64,000 bases of DNA, taken from NCBI GenBank assembly GCA_949825065.1, contig OX463862.1:13573592-13637591 (forward strand), in the 5' to 3' direction. Positions 42,400-53,664 of this stretch are shown in pieces. A program made the position numbers and the translations under genes. The stretch's first letter is position 1. Each line of letters opens with the position of its first letter. The DNA is from Odontocerum albicorne. Lineage: Eukaryota > Arthropoda > Insecta > Trichoptera > Odontoceridae. The notes below the pieces were generated by a model, which did no database searches, was not told the origin of the DNA, and worked only from the letters and a program-made list of their open reading frames with translations.

Positions 42400-42915
42400 A
42401 ACTAGATTTGCATTTAATCTGGGTCCCGTGTTTTCGCGTGATCGATACTTCTTCCAAGAAATTATACATTACTGAAATGCAGTCATTTTTTTGCAAACAA
42501 TTCAACCTTTAAACGATAGTCTCTTGATTTCTGATTTATAACATGGACCCAAGATAGTGTAAATATGTATGAATTGATTTATGATGGGGATTCAGTGTAC
42601 AGTGAAGTGTCAGATATTGACGTATTAATCCAGAGACCAAGTAGATTCTCCGGATCAAAATAGAGTAAGGTGTTTGCAGGCTCTCCAAACCGGTTGTCAA
42701 ATGGCGTATCTATGGTAAACATGCCATGTAATATATTAGTATGTATTCCATCAACTGACAAAAAGAAAAAACAGATGCGTCAGACTCTCGCGCTGTAGAA
42801 GTGAAACTTCTTAGCTCCTAGGAAAAGTTGATTCTATGCATTGCTTTTTTCCATTTGTTAAAGATTTTTATTTTAGGATTAGGAAATGGTTATGTGGATT
42901 TTAATTCAAGAAAAT
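42400..42915. other. No gene supported
   Basis: A 60-codon minus frame (42579-42761) has no recognisable domain. Confidence 0.3.
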
Positions 42916-42919
42916 TTCT

Positions 42920-43470
42920 CATAATTAAATAAAAAATATTATTTTTTTTATTTTTAATAATAATAATTTTAATAATAAATAATAATATAATACATTTAAT
43001 AATATTAAATTTATATTTTTGAATATTAAATATGTATATCATTATTTGTATGTAATATTTTTAAATAATTATTTAATGATTTATTTATTATTATATTTTT
43101 TTTATATTATCAATAATATTATAATGTTATATTATAATATAATAATAATATAATTATTAGTATTATAATAACACACGTATATTATTATAATTATTTGTTA
43201 AATATAAATTATATATTAAATAAATATTAAATTAAATTAAATAATTTAATATAAAATTAAAATAATTGATGTTAAATAAAAAAAATATGTAACAAATTTT
43301 TTTATTTTTTTTATTTTGAATAATTAATAATAATAATTTTAATAATAATATTACAGGTACACTTAATAATATTATAATAATATAAATAATTAATAATATT
43401 AAAATAATGAATAATAATATATTCATAAATAAAATACTTAATGATAATAAATAATAATAATATAATACAC
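42920..43470. repeat. Almost pure A/T tract (~550 bp) of AAT/ATT-type repeats
   Basis: Long runs of AATAATAAT-, TTATTATTAT- and TATATA-like sequence with very few G or C (one short island near 43170 and one near 43355). Open frames here are compositional artefacts. Confidence 0.9.
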
Positions 43471-43489
43471 CGTTTCACTTTTCGTGACG

Positions 43490-43680
43490 TTCAGGCCAAT
43501 TTGCCCTACCGCATACATAGAAGTTTCACTTCAAAAACCCTGCAAATCTTGCGAAAAGTGAGACTCAGTACACGTGTAAGGAGTGTGATTTATTTCTCCA
43601 CAATTGAGTGTTTTGGCAGAATTATCATTTTAAACCAAAGTACAAAGCTATTTTAATCAAATATACAAAGTTTCAATACG
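43490..43680 (+). pseudogene. piggyBac transposase C-terminal cysteine-rich remnant
   Basis: One plus frame reads K-N-P-A-N-L-A-K, then ETQYTCKECDLFLHN, a stop, then F-W-Q-N-Y-H. Many piggyBac-type transposases end with a zinc-binding domain of the form C-x-x-C...R-x-x-T-x-Y-x-C-x-x-C-D-x-x-L-C...C-F-x-x-Y-H, and several of these positions are present. The rest of the transposase is absent. Confidence 0.4.
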
Positions 43681-44021
43681 ATTTTCTTAAAATTTACGAA
43701 GACAAAGCAATTTTAGTTAACGATTTACAAAAATCAGAATTCCTCAAAAACAAGCAGGACACTGGGAAAAGTTGTCATGTTTTTGATCGGATCTTAAAGT
43801 ATTAAAATTAATAGCCAAGTATTTGGTGGATTTCATTTAATCTGTTTGAAATAAACAAATAATATAAATTGTCTCGTTAGAGCGAGAAAGACGAAGGCAT
43901 TTATTTGGTAATGCTTTCATAGAGCGACACAAAGGTTAAATTTCACGCAGTTATACTCGAGGTTGAGAGAAAATCCGACCTTAGGCTTTTAAAAATGTAT
44001 AAATTCATTTTTAAATCATTT

Positions 44022-44203
44022 TTATGTAAATAGTTTCCAGTGATGACAATAGTTCTGCTCACATAACACTTTGGTGTCACGTTGCATAATGATATAATCG
44101 GTTGCGGACAATATTAGCATTTCGATTTTTGGGGCACCTTTCTCCGTTTCTTTTTTTGTAAGGAGTTTATACCATGTAATCGAAAGTTTAGGCTTCCCAC
44201 CAA
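44022..44203 (-). other. Possible Ig-like exon
   Basis: A strong acceptor (TTTTTGTATTTTAG at 44204) opens a minus frame VGGKPKLSITWYKLLTKKET and on to a stop at 44022. GGxPxxxITWYK is the core of many immunoglobulin domains (strand C with its Trp). The expected second half (D-x-x-x-Y-x-C) is not convincing, so the exon may end early or the match may be chance. Confidence 0.18.
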
Positions 44204-44427
44204 CTAAAATACAAAAATATGTTGAAACTAACATACAATAAATTCCTGACATATTTATGGTAAAGAACAGAGGGTAATTATCCAAAATATGGACACCATA
44301 TCGCACTTTTGACGGTATGCAATTAAAGAACGAAACAAGAACGCATAAGTCCATCGCGTAACTCATATTATAAGGGTTGCAATATAATTTCACTATCCCG
44401 CAATATTAGAAGTACTTTTTAATAATA

Positions 44428-44484
44428 CAATACAATTATCGGGAACATAAAGTAGTTTTCATGTTCCCGATATTGTATTGTATT
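44428..44484. repeat. Short perfect-stem hairpin at a SINE edge
   Basis: ATCGGGAACAT and ATGTTCCCGAT with flanking ACAATACAAT/ATTGTATTGT form a stem of about 22 bp around an 11-base loop. Confidence 0.7.
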
Positions 44485-44628
44485 ACGCTTTCGTTCTATA
44501 CAGTACAACCTAGCGGACTTATTGCTACGTCAAAATCTCTTCCAACCAAACATGAAGATGTCAAAGAGGCCTTAAGTGAAAACTAAACTGCAGTACATAG
44601 TGTGTTTTACGACCTTCGTGGCCTATTT
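44475..44628 (-). repeat. SINE-2 body (reverse) and the head of another copy
   Basis: 44475-44590 is the reversed SINE-2 tail and body. ACCTTCGTGGCCT at about 44612 looks like a forward SINE-2 head, cut by the hAT element that begins at 44629 and resumed as GTCTTGTCGGTT at 45057. Confidence 0.5.
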
Positions 44629-45056
44629 CAGCAGTCGGCTAACATTTTTTTGTAAAGCGCCAAATAGTAAATATTTTACGCTCTGTGGGCCAAGAGTCGG
44701 TTTCACGTATCTTGTTTTGAAAGTGACACGATTGAATGAATGGGTTATATTTTTTTAAACAATATAAATTTATTTGTAATAATCACGGATAATAAAACGA
44801 TAGCAAAATATCGCTGAACAGCGATACACGTGGCACTGGAAACGCTGCCGAATTATAACTGCGTGGCGTCACTGCAGAGGCCACCGAATGCGAATCTATA
44901 TGAGTGCCGCATGTGGCCGTATCTCGCCACTATTCAACTCGGAGTTCCGTTATAGCGCGTACTTTGAAATTGTAAAACCCATTCTTAGCTCGTGGGCCGT
45001 ATAAAAAGAGATGGCGGGTCGGATTTGGCTCACAGGCCGTACTTTCCCGACCCCTG
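44629..45056. mobile_element. hAT MITE, 428 bp
   Basis: The left end CAGCAGTCGGCTAAC and, reversed, right end CAGGGGTCGGGAAAGTAC are typical hAT termini. Flanks GCCTATTT and GTCTTGTC are compatible with a decayed duplication of a SINE-2 A-box site. GGGCCG motifs occur near the right end. Confidence 0.6.
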
Positions 45057-45059
45057 GTC

Positions 45060-45355
45060 TTGTCGGTTCACGCACAATTAATTTATTATACGGAGTAGTT
45101 CATTTTCATTCTCAGCTAATGCTGCCGTATCATTAGCATGCAACAATTCACATAAATTCCCGTTTGACATTTTTACCCCATATTTACTGTGTTTATTTTA
45201 AATTGAAATTAATCGTGATGAATTGAAAGCCGCTTTTAAATGAATTTTGAAAATTTTATTTTACTTGTCATATTTTTTACCTGTTTTGTACATAAATGTT
45301 TTTGTATTTTCATCGTGTGTTTAAGTTTTGATCTTATTTGGATTTTGTTCTTTTT
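45060..45355. other. No feature seen
   Basis: A+T-rich. Confidence 0.35.
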
Positions 45356-45359
45356 GTAG

Positions 45360-46184
45360 TATCATCATCATCATCATCATCATCATCACTGTCAACCAGG
45401 GTCGATCCACAACTGGATGAAGGTCTCCCCAAGTTGACTCCAAGTAGTTCGGTTTTTTTGCTCGTTGATGCTATGTGATGGTGCCACACTTCCTGATTTC
45501 ATCTATCCAACGTACCTTCGGTCTACTTCTGGGCCTCTTTATGCCTCTTGGGTACCATTGGATTATTTCGGATGTCCATCGGGAGTCTGACATTCTGGCT
45601 ATGTGTTCGGCCCATTGCCACTTCATTCTTTTGCACACCTTTAAAACGTCTTCTACCTTTGTTATATTGCGAATCCAGGTATTTCATTTACAATCTCTTT
45701 TAGTATATCCCAACATGCATCTCTCCATGCCCCTTTGTGCGGTCTGAAGCTTTTGTGTGTTCTTTACTGTGAGCGTCCATGTCTCGCAGCCATACGTAAG
45801 TACTGGAAGAATGCACTTGTTGTAAAGCCTTCGCTTCAAGGATATTGGGAGATTACTTTTGAAGATGTTATTCAAACTTCCAAATGAGCTCCACGCTAGT
45901 TTTGTCCTTCGTGCTATTTCCTCCGATATGCCACCTACAAAGGAAATAAGTTGGCCCAGATACACATATTCCTGGACAAGTTCTAGCGGCTTTCCATCTA
46001 CGTTTTGTAGTATAATAGTAATTAAAATTTTATTTCTGAAAAACCTGCTTCCATAAACAAAATTATCGACTTCCGCCAGGGGGATTTGGGGGCCATTATC
46101 GATGGTACCCAAAAAAATAAAAGATACGAAAAAAATCCCAGTTTGGTAATAATATTCGTGCTCGCGGTGCGATAATATTACCAA
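45360..46184 (-). pseudogene. RTE-like retrotransposon 3' third with (ATG)n tail
   Basis: The minus frame reads VDGKPLELVQEYVYLGQLIS, FVGGISEEIARRTKLAWSSF, GSLNNIFKSNLPISLKRRLY and NKCILPVLTYGCETWTLTVK. Downstream in another frame a T-T-W-S-Q-L-G-E-T-F-I-Q segment closes the protein near 45395. The last bases are a (GAT)n/(ATC)n tail at 45360-45389, the usual simple-repeat tail of RTE elements. A second copy is at 57492-57900. Confidence 0.85.
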
Positions 46185-46189
46185 CTATT

Positions 46190-46450
46190 AAAAATAAAGG
46201 TATTTTAATTTATTTTGTAGCAAGATTCATTCTCCACTCTGTGTTTAATATATTTTCGATTCTTTCGAAAATTTAAAATATTTTTAAACGTATTCGATTT
46301 TTTACACGAGACCACAGAGGCTGTTGAATATTTTCAATAAATATGTTTTGTCATTAAAATGTTTTTTTGTCGCAATCAGAAAATCAAACCATAAGTATTG
46401 AAATGGGTGCCAAATTTGTATTCCGATAGAGCACGAAGCACTTTAAAAAG
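46190..46450. other. No feature seen
   Basis: A+T-rich. Confidence 0.35.
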
Positions 46451-46454
46451 ACGT

Positions 46455-47029
46455 TATACTAAATAAAATGTAGCATGGTCCCAGTGATGTTTCACAAATT
46501 TGCCCCAATACAACCTTGTAACGATGTTCAGTAATTTTAATTATTTAATCAACTTGAATATAAGCCTCGATTCTAATAAATAGCAAGTTATTTATGTAAA
46601 TACATTATATAAAACTAACAATAATCACAAATTAATGCATCTTGTTACAAATTAGCAAAAATATGTCAGTTTGTTAAAATCAAATAATATTTGGCGACGT
46701 TCGTCAAAAGTCACTACGTTAGTCTGCATTGGCTAGGGATGGGGTATACGATAATTGGTTTTTGGTGTTTTTTATGCATAAAATTAAATGTTCGTAATTA
46801 GTATTAATTCATAGTGGATCTTGGCCTATTTAAAGATAGATACAAATCAAACAATACATTAGAAAGTCAGTATAATGAAAATTGGGAATTAAAACGTCAG
46901 TTTAGAGAAAAACTATTTTTAGATTTATAAAAAAAACCATTCGATTTGTAAAAAAACGATTTAACCCCATCCCTTTGAGACATGACATTTCAAACGTCAC
47001 AGGGACCATGCTACATTTTCTTGAGTATA
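46455..47029. mobile_element. MITE, 575 bp, ~37-bp inverted termini
   Basis: The left end includes AAAATGTAGCATGGTCCC and the right end its inverse GGGACCATGCTACATTTT, both edged by TATACT/AGTATA. Internal sequence is shared with 25310-25850 and 19290-19550. The superfamily is not clear to me. Confidence 0.75.
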
Positions 47030-48010
47030 GTGACGAGAATTTCTCATTAGGTTCGAAATTGCATAATATTGAACATAAATTTCTTTTATCTCATAGCTTG
47101 TCACATTTGGCCGCCAATAGACAACATTACGCCGCTATGTCAAGTCACGGATAGAACAGAATTTAACCATGAAGTATTAATTTAACTAGCTTGATGTTAT
47201 CACACATAGAGGATTTACTTATAGTTTTTCGATATTTCAAATACAAGAAGAAAAAAAAAGTACTTGGAGACTTGGGTCTTTACTGCAAATCTGTCCATAT
47301 GATTTAACATATATGAGGAAGTAATATTAAAAAAGAACATGTCCACCAAATCAGAATGTTGAGAAATCGCATAAAACTGTTTGCATTAAAAATATATGAC
47401 ATAATAATTCATTGTAAAAATATCCGAAATCCTTAAAATAGCTTAAGGTGACTTGATTTGTTGTTTAAAATCGAATCATAATAATTAAAATACGAATAGT
47501 TATTTTAGTTTAAAATATGGACATGATCCTTTTTGTAAGAACAATTCTACTTTAATCTTTTTTTATTGAACAGCTCTGGGGCATGATGTTTTTCGTTTGA
47601 TTTCAAAAAATATTATGCAGATGTTGCCAAAAATAATCAGAAAATAATTGGGTAGAGTAATTTATTTTAATTTTTATCAAATACAATAAGTAGTGTTAAA
47701 ATAAGAAGAAATATTACTATAAAACTATAAATATATGTAGGTAGATAAAACTGTACATTACACTGCACGTACGATTTAAAACTGACAGTTGCTGGTGAAC
47801 TGGTATGAAGTTAGACACAATCGGAAAGTTATGATTGTTCAATTCGGACATGATCTTTTTTGATTGGTTTGAAGCCTGGACAAGATTCCTTTTGAAAGAA
47901 ATACTTGTTTTTTTATTATGATTTTAAAATGATTTATGTGCTTTTTTCATTTAAATGAAAATGTTCAACGGCTCCGTACCATCGATAAGAAGAAATCTGC
48001 GTCATCAACT
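47030..48010. other. About 1 kb without a recognisable feature
   Basis: A+T-rich, broken in all frames. Confidence 0.4.
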
Positions 48011-48089
48011 CATTTTTGTGTATCCGATGGACATAATGTTTTTTTAATGTTACCTCCTCATACATCGACACACCGTTTCCATGCTGGGC

Positions 48090-48480
48090 TAGGCACAGAA
48101 TACAATCCGCCAGACTTCCGCTTATTCCACATCCATACACCTTCGCACGCAGATCCTACGATTTATCTTATTTCTTACTTTTACTTCTTACAAAATGTCA
48201 TACACTTTATCTTAGTCAACAACGCCTTTGTATTTGCATTTAGACTGTGTTTGTTTTGTAATTCTTTCCTTTTTACATTTGTTGTATATGCCCAAACCAT
48301 CTCAAAGTCCTCATCGTCATCTTACTTAACACATTAGTCGTAAGTTCACATTCATCCCAACTCACTTCATTCCATACTTTTCAATAAATTATACCTCGTG
48401 CATTATTCTAAGTGCATGCATTTTTACATCATTTATTTAGATTTTTTCAACGACCACATTTAATTTCCATACATCATAGT
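48090..48480 (-). pseudogene. RTE-like C-terminal remnant, heavily decayed
   Basis: Broken minus frames contain D-G-L-G-I (for R-W-F-G-H), an N-V-N-L-R-L segment parallel to other copies, and RRCMDVE before a W-R segment, the order of the RTE C-terminus. Confidence 0.45.
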
Positions 48481-48544
48481 CGGTATTAAATACTGCTGTG
48501 GACTATAATCTTAGCATATTTTGATAATGTACGATTTGAGTATA

Positions 48545-48730
48545 TGTTATATGTGTATAGCACAGGTACAAAGACTGTAGCAATATGTGGGTGGCTGCAG
48601 CTCAATGCTCGGAGAATTCAGCTACAGTGAAAAGAAGCAGGTCGGTCAGAAGTAGCAGGGTGAAGAGATTCCTCTTTAGCAGGTAGTAGATGGTCGCAAG
48701 TAAAAGGCAGTAGACAGAGTGAACTGAGAA
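48545..48730. repeat. Dispersed repeat E, second copy
   Basis: Collinear with 27840-28010. Nature unknown. Confidence 0.4.
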
Positions 48731-48744
48731 TATATTTTTTACGT

Positions 48745-48930
48745 TTGGCGCTCCTTATGTGCAGTCAATCACTCATCAGAAGCGCCTGTTTCCGCCCGTG
48801 CATGCTGTCAAAACTTGCGAAATGTCACAATTTTCGAAGTTTTTTCGCATACATGAGCCGATCGGCTCGTGATACTGTCTCGCGATGGCCGCATATACGG
48901 CACATTTCCGTTACGGTCGCGACACAGCAC
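48745..48930. other. CpG-richer segment, unidentified
   Basis: A 180-bp stretch with several CpG (around 48780-48920) stands out from A+T-rich flanks. The 78-codon plus frame across it has no known domain. It could be a small regulatory region or part of a repeat. Confidence 0.2.
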
Positions 48931-48984
48931 GGACCCCAACAAATACAAAATTATTACATAAAAACATCAAAAAATGACTAAGAA

Positions 48985-49440
48985 TTTACATATCAAAAAT
49001 ACCAATAGTATACAAATATAAACAAACAAGGTAACAAATACAGTATATGTTTTAGGTGACGCATACGTCGGATACAATATGTATGTTTTAAAGCACCATT
49101 GTTTTTGTTTCCTATCGTTACACGCCATTTAATATCCTTCGTAACTCTTCCATCGTCTGAAGAAAATATTACCTAAATAGAAGAATTCTTCAGCGAAGTG
49201 TATACAATGCAAATAAATCAAAAGAAAATTAAAATATTTGATTCACGATACGGAAAAAAAGTACAACGAACTGACGTGTTAATTTAACAGCTAGATCAAT
49301 TTATTATTTATGGCTTTAACAAGATCAAGCCTACTATACACGATACATAATCGCATGACATTTTATAAATTGGGTGTAATCATAATTAGGTTTGAAATTT
49401 AACGGCCTTGTCTACTACTAAGCCGTTTGGTGCAACCCTA
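48985..49440. other. No feature seen
   Basis: A+T-rich. Confidence 0.35.
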
Positions 49441-49444
49441 AGAT

Positions 49445-49660
49445 TTTGAAATTTATGTTACACATGACAAGAAATATACATAATTTGCGAAAAAACAACA
49501 GGTAATTTAATTTGGACACACAATTTTAATGGATCTGGGTTTGTTGCCTTTCATTTGTCGTGTCCCCAGTAAATTAGGCTTTTGCCTGTATCTCACTGAG
49601 GACATATAGCATGAAAAAATAAATAGATATTTCTTTCCGATTTTGGATTATGTAAAAACC
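49445..49660. repeat. Repeat B, reverse of 36985-37170
   Basis: CCTTTCATTTGTCGTGTCCC and TTAGGCTTTTGCCTGTATCT identify it. Confidence 0.65.
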
Positions 49661-49692
49661 CGATTTTGGATTAATTAAAAATGAATGTGAAC

Positions 49693-50276
49693 TTAACCTT
49701 TCCTTTCCTGTGCTAAAAAAATCCGCCCGTTCCGGTGCTATGTATTCAATACACGTGTTAATGAGCGATTTTAAATCGGAAAAATAAGAATATTCATAGC
49801 CAATCGCTTAAATTAATTAAATTTGAATTCAAAAGTGATAATAATTGAAATTTAATTGCTGAAAGCAAACATCGGATGACGTTCACAAAATGGGCGAAAC
49901 GACCAACTCGAATAAAAGCACGCGAGTCAAGGAAGCGAACTGAGATTCTATTTCTTGAGTTCCCATATACCGAAGTAGAGTGAGACGTGAATAGCGTCGC
50001 TTCCTCGCCCATAGTAGTTTTTTAGAATTAATATGCCTACGTCACACACTGACACACGTTTGATTGTATTGGTGAATTTATTCCCGATTTTCACAAAATA
50101 TCTCTGATGTAGCCGATAAGTGCTAATTATTATTAATATTTTTTTTTCATTCATGCGTAAATCTATTACGGAGAAATATCTAAAATCTGAACCCACTATT
50201 TATTATATTTATAGAGATATTAAAGTTTTTAGAAGCAATGTGTACTAGTTACACATCACAGGACAGGAAGAGTTAA
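49693..50276. mobile_element. piggyBac-like MITE, 584 bp, inserted in an RTE copy
   Basis: TTAA at 49693-49696 and 50273-50276. Ends CCTTTCCTTTCCTGTG and CAGGACAGGAAGAG. The flanks GTGAAC and GACTGATGTG join to the sequence of uninterrupted RTE copies at 36780-36820 and 39465. Confidence 0.88.
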
Positions 50277-50565
50277 GACTGATGTGTTGAGTAAGATGAA
50301 GAAGAGTCTAATATGGTGTATCAACGTAGAACGAATAAATGAAGAAAGAATACTTAATGCAAATGTGAGTAGAAGGCATGGTAGAGAAAGATCAATACAA
50401 GTATGGTTAGGTCAAGTGAATAATATTTTGAAAAAAGGAAACGTAGAAAGTCAGCTAAATTGTACGAGTTGTATGAAAAGGTATATTATAGATGTGTGAC
50501 GAGATAGAAAATTCAGCCTCTCTGTCCTCTCTACCTGCTTCGACAGTAAAATGGTGAGAGGGTAT
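50277..50565 (+). pseudogene. RTE-like C-terminal region right of the MITE
   Basis: The plus strand reads (L)KTDVLSKMKKSLIWCINVE, RINEERILNANVSRRHGRER and SIQVWLGQVNNILKKGNVES, then S-C-M-K-R and a decayed closing motif at 50515-50550. Its N-ward neighbour N-E-C-E-L lies left of the MITE at 49678-49692. Confidence 0.75.
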
Positions 50566-50584
50566 GTACTTTATTATATCAAAC

Positions 50585-51045
50585 CAAGGGTCTCCAAACT
50601 TTTTAGCCTAAGGGCCACATTGACTCCTCCACTAAACCCCAAGAGCCAATACCTAGCTATAGTAGCTCATCATACAAACACACTGTAGTTTTTAATTACG
50701 CGCAAATTTTCGTATTGGGACTAGCCGGTGAGTGAGATATCTATGGCGCAGGGTGCAGGGGTGGATTCCGCTCCGTTCGCAATTTCGGTTGGTACTTACT
50801 TATTGTAAGTTTTTAGGATAAATCTCATATAATTAATTCCAGTTAAATTGTTCAATTTCATTGTGTATGTCAGTTATTGTGTTTCTTAATTGGTCGTTAA
50901 ATAAAAACATCTGATTATTATTTTGAATGATTTACTTATGTTACATTGGAAATTTTACAATGTAATCAAAATAAACTATGACGGGCCGGATTGGCAGTGC
51001 TCGTGGGACGGTGTTGGACCGCGGGTCGTAGTTTGGAGATCCCTG
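50585..51045. mobile_element. hAT MITE, 461 bp
   Basis: Ends CAAGGGTCTCCAAACTTTTT and (reversed) CAGGGATCTCCAAACTAC. Flanks TATCAAAC and TATTAAAC match at 7 of 8 positions. Same family as 56470-56855. Confidence 0.75.
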
Positions 51046-51655
51046 TATTAAACCATGGTTTCAAATGGATATATTGTTGGATTGATTTATATCTAGAGCC
51101 CTTAGTTATACCAGATATATCCCAATCAAACGCCAATCGGTGCCAAGTCTTATGTTTAATTTTATATAAAAAATCACTTGCAGGCTGTGAAAAAAATAGA
51201 TAGGGGACAACTGGTGAAACATATTTCCTTTGCCAAGGAATCAACACATTCATTACCAGTAATCCAAATATGTTCACTTATTTTACGGGATTATTGTATA
51301 TGTTTTGACAGCTTTCCTGTCACCTGTTGTTATTTTACGAAATTCATAATAACTCGTACGAAATATTGTATCATGCCTAGTGGGCTTAAGTATCGCATCT
51401 CTCCGTCTCCGCGTCACGCTCCACGGACAAATAGGAGCAGAACCACATCAGACCATACTTTCCATTTTGATTGTTTGTACTCGAAGTATTTTTGGTACGA
51501 TTCGCTCGATGTCGACAATTTGCATTTGAATTTACTGAATATAACTTTTACTTATTGTAGGGCGCATTGTTTCTCGACTGTGCGTAGTTAAATATATTTA
51601 TTATTATAATCTCGACCGCCATGGCGTAGATGGCAAGATTTAGAGCTGATCGATT
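51046..51655. other. No gene supported
   Basis: A 137-codon plus open frame (51178-51591) has no recognisable domain. 51613-51645 resembles an isolated SINE-2 head (CCGCCATGGCGTAGATGGCA). Confidence 0.3.
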
Positions 51656-51657
51656 TA

Positions 51658-51978
51658 TGGAACAAACTTTTTAAATGCTCTTTCTATGTTTTATGAATGG
51701 AACTAACTTGTTAGATGCAAAAAATCGGACTAACTTGTTAAATGCTCTTTCTTTGTTTCATGAATGGAACTAACTTCTTAGATGCAAAAAAATGAACTAA
51801 CTTTTTAAATGCTCTTTCTTTGTTTTATGAATGGAACTAACTTGTTAGATGCAAAAAATTGAACTAACTTGTTAAATTCTCTTTCTTTGTTTTATGAAAG
51901 GAACTAACTTGTTAGATGCAAAAAAATGAACTAACTTGTTAAATGCTTTTTATTTGTTTTTTTAATGGAACTAACTTG
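51658..51978. repeat. 67-bp minisatellite, almost five copies
   Basis: The unit contains GGAACTAACTTGTTAGATGC and AATGCTCTTTCTTTGTTTTA. The half-unit motif (G)AACTAACTTGTTA occurs twice per unit. A truncated piggyBac MITE ends the array. Confidence 0.9.
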
Positions 51979-52139
51979 TTCTCTGATGTGGCCGATAAGT
52001 GCTAATTATTATTAATATTATTTTTTCATTGAATGTGTAAATGTATTACGGAGGAATACCTAAAATCTGAACCCAGTATTTATTATATTTATAGAGATAT
52101 TCAAGTTTTTAGAAGCAATCAGAGGAAAGGAAGGGTTAA
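51979..52139. mobile_element. piggyBac-like MITE, 5'-truncated
   Basis: It matches the last 160 bp of 59683-60280, ending GGAAAGGAAGGGTTAA. The other end is missing where the minisatellite begins. Confidence 0.75.
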
Positions 52140-52460
52140 AAATGTATTGAACAACAATGTGACTGTCTTGAAAAAAAAAACAGTTTTTTTATATCCTTGG
52201 GCCAGAAACTATTGGACCTAACTATGAAGCAATAGTGAATCATTTTTGACGGCCTTCAGATATCACGCCTAGGATAAGTGACTCGGTTACCAAATCCTTG
52301 TCCCAGCTCTGGCTAAGATGTCACTTATTTTAAACGTTTTAAATAGTTTATTAGGAGTAACATTCTATTGTATTCCGTGTACCTGCCGACCATCAATAAT
52401 CAAACGCTGAAGAATCGCGCTCAGTGCGGGCGTGATCTGCCTCCTAATTATCTGAAAGAC
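52140..52460. other. No feature seen
   Basis: No coding signal or recognised repeat. Confidence 0.35.
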
Positions 52461-52463
52461 ACT

Positions 52464-52575
52464 TGCAATAACATATAGCTCGTAGAGTGGCACCACACAT
52501 CACTTGCAATAACATATAGCTCGCAGAGTGGCACCACACAATAACATATAGCTCGCAGAGTGGCACCACACATCA
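52464..52575. repeat. ~40-bp tandem repeat, three copies
   Basis: The unit is built on AATAACATATAGCTCGCAGA and GTGGCACCACACA. Confidence 0.85.
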
Positions 52576-52672
52576 CATCCGTCTTGTCTCCGTTTAGTCT
52601 CTGGGTCATTGCTTTATATTGTGTGTTACACGATCAATTTACATAACAACAAAAAAAACTCGAGCTATTTTT

Positions 52673-53612
52673 ATAACTCCCAGAGACTATCATATCTAAC
52701 ATTATATTTCAGGATTATTGAAAATCTATTTGTTCTGATCTACCCGATTCGCTAATTTATAGACTCCAGTTTATTGACTCTACTCCAATCTACTCCAATA
52801 TGTATTACTACTAAGCAAGTTACTCCAATCTGTATTAACCATCTAATTTTTGTTACTTAATTGTTATAAGTTACTCCAATCTGTATTAGCTTATTGTATT
52901 ATCTTATTAGCTGTATTATCTTAATTGTTATAAGTTTAATTTTTTAATTAATAAGTTAATTAATAAGTTCAATTCAAGTAACCATCTAGCCTTAACTATT
53001 GAGCAAATTTAGCAAATCATTTCTATCATACAAGTATCTTATTAGCTTTATCATCTTAATTGTTATAAGTTACTCCAATCTGTATTGATATATTTATTTT
53101 GTTACTTAATTGTTATAAGTTACTCCAATCTGTATTAGCTTATTGTATTATCTTATTAGCTGTATTATCTTAATTGTTATAAGTTTATTTTTTTAATTAA
53201 TAAGTTAATTAATAAGTTCAATTCAAGTAACTATCTAGCCTTAACTATTTAGCAAATTTAGCAAATCATTTCTATCATACAAGTATCTTATTAGCTGTAT
53301 TATCTTAATTGTTATAAGTTACTCCAATCTGTATTGTTATACTTATTTTGTTACTTAATTGTTATAAGTTACTCCAATCTGTATTAGCAATCTACTCCAA
53401 TCTGTATTACTACTAAGCAAGTTACTCCAATCTGTATTACTACTACTCTACTCCAATCTACTCCTATCTACTCCATCTACTCCCATCTACTCCAATCTAC
53501 TCCAATCTATTGACTCCCAGAGACTATCATATCTTACCTTATTATATTTCAGGATTATTGAAAATCTATTTGTTCTGGTCTACCTGATTCGCTAATTTAT
53601 AGACTCCAGTCT
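52673..53612. repeat. Higher-order tandem array (249-bp period) between ~105-bp direct repeats
   Basis: 52673-52775 and 53511-53612 are direct copies (CTCCCAGAGACTATCATATC ... TTTATAGACTCCAGT). Between them TTACTCCAATCTGTATTA recurs more than ten times, and a larger 249-bp unit repeats at 52861, 53110 and 53359 (start TTGTTATAAG). No reading frame. Confidence 0.85.
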
Positions 53613-53664
53613 GTTTTCAATACAGCTGCTAGGCTGACATATTATGGTAGTCATAGATATTGTC

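Noticed and set aside
44022..44393. Whole 123-codon minus frame as one protein
   Set aside because: The N-terminal part lies upstream of a strong acceptor and reads like intron. Only the part after 44203 is kept as a weak exon candidate.
48000..48337. 133-codon plus-strand frame with hydrophobic stretches
   Set aside because: Antisense of an RTE C-terminal remnant; the hydrophobic look comes from antisense of Lys/Arg-rich codons.
51178..51591. 137-codon plus-strand frame as a gene
   Set aside because: No recognisable domain, mixed composition, and no splice or start context.
52673..53612. LTR retrotransposon
   Set aside because: The flanking direct repeats are only ~105 bp, do not show TG...CA ends, and nothing between them encodes gag or pol.
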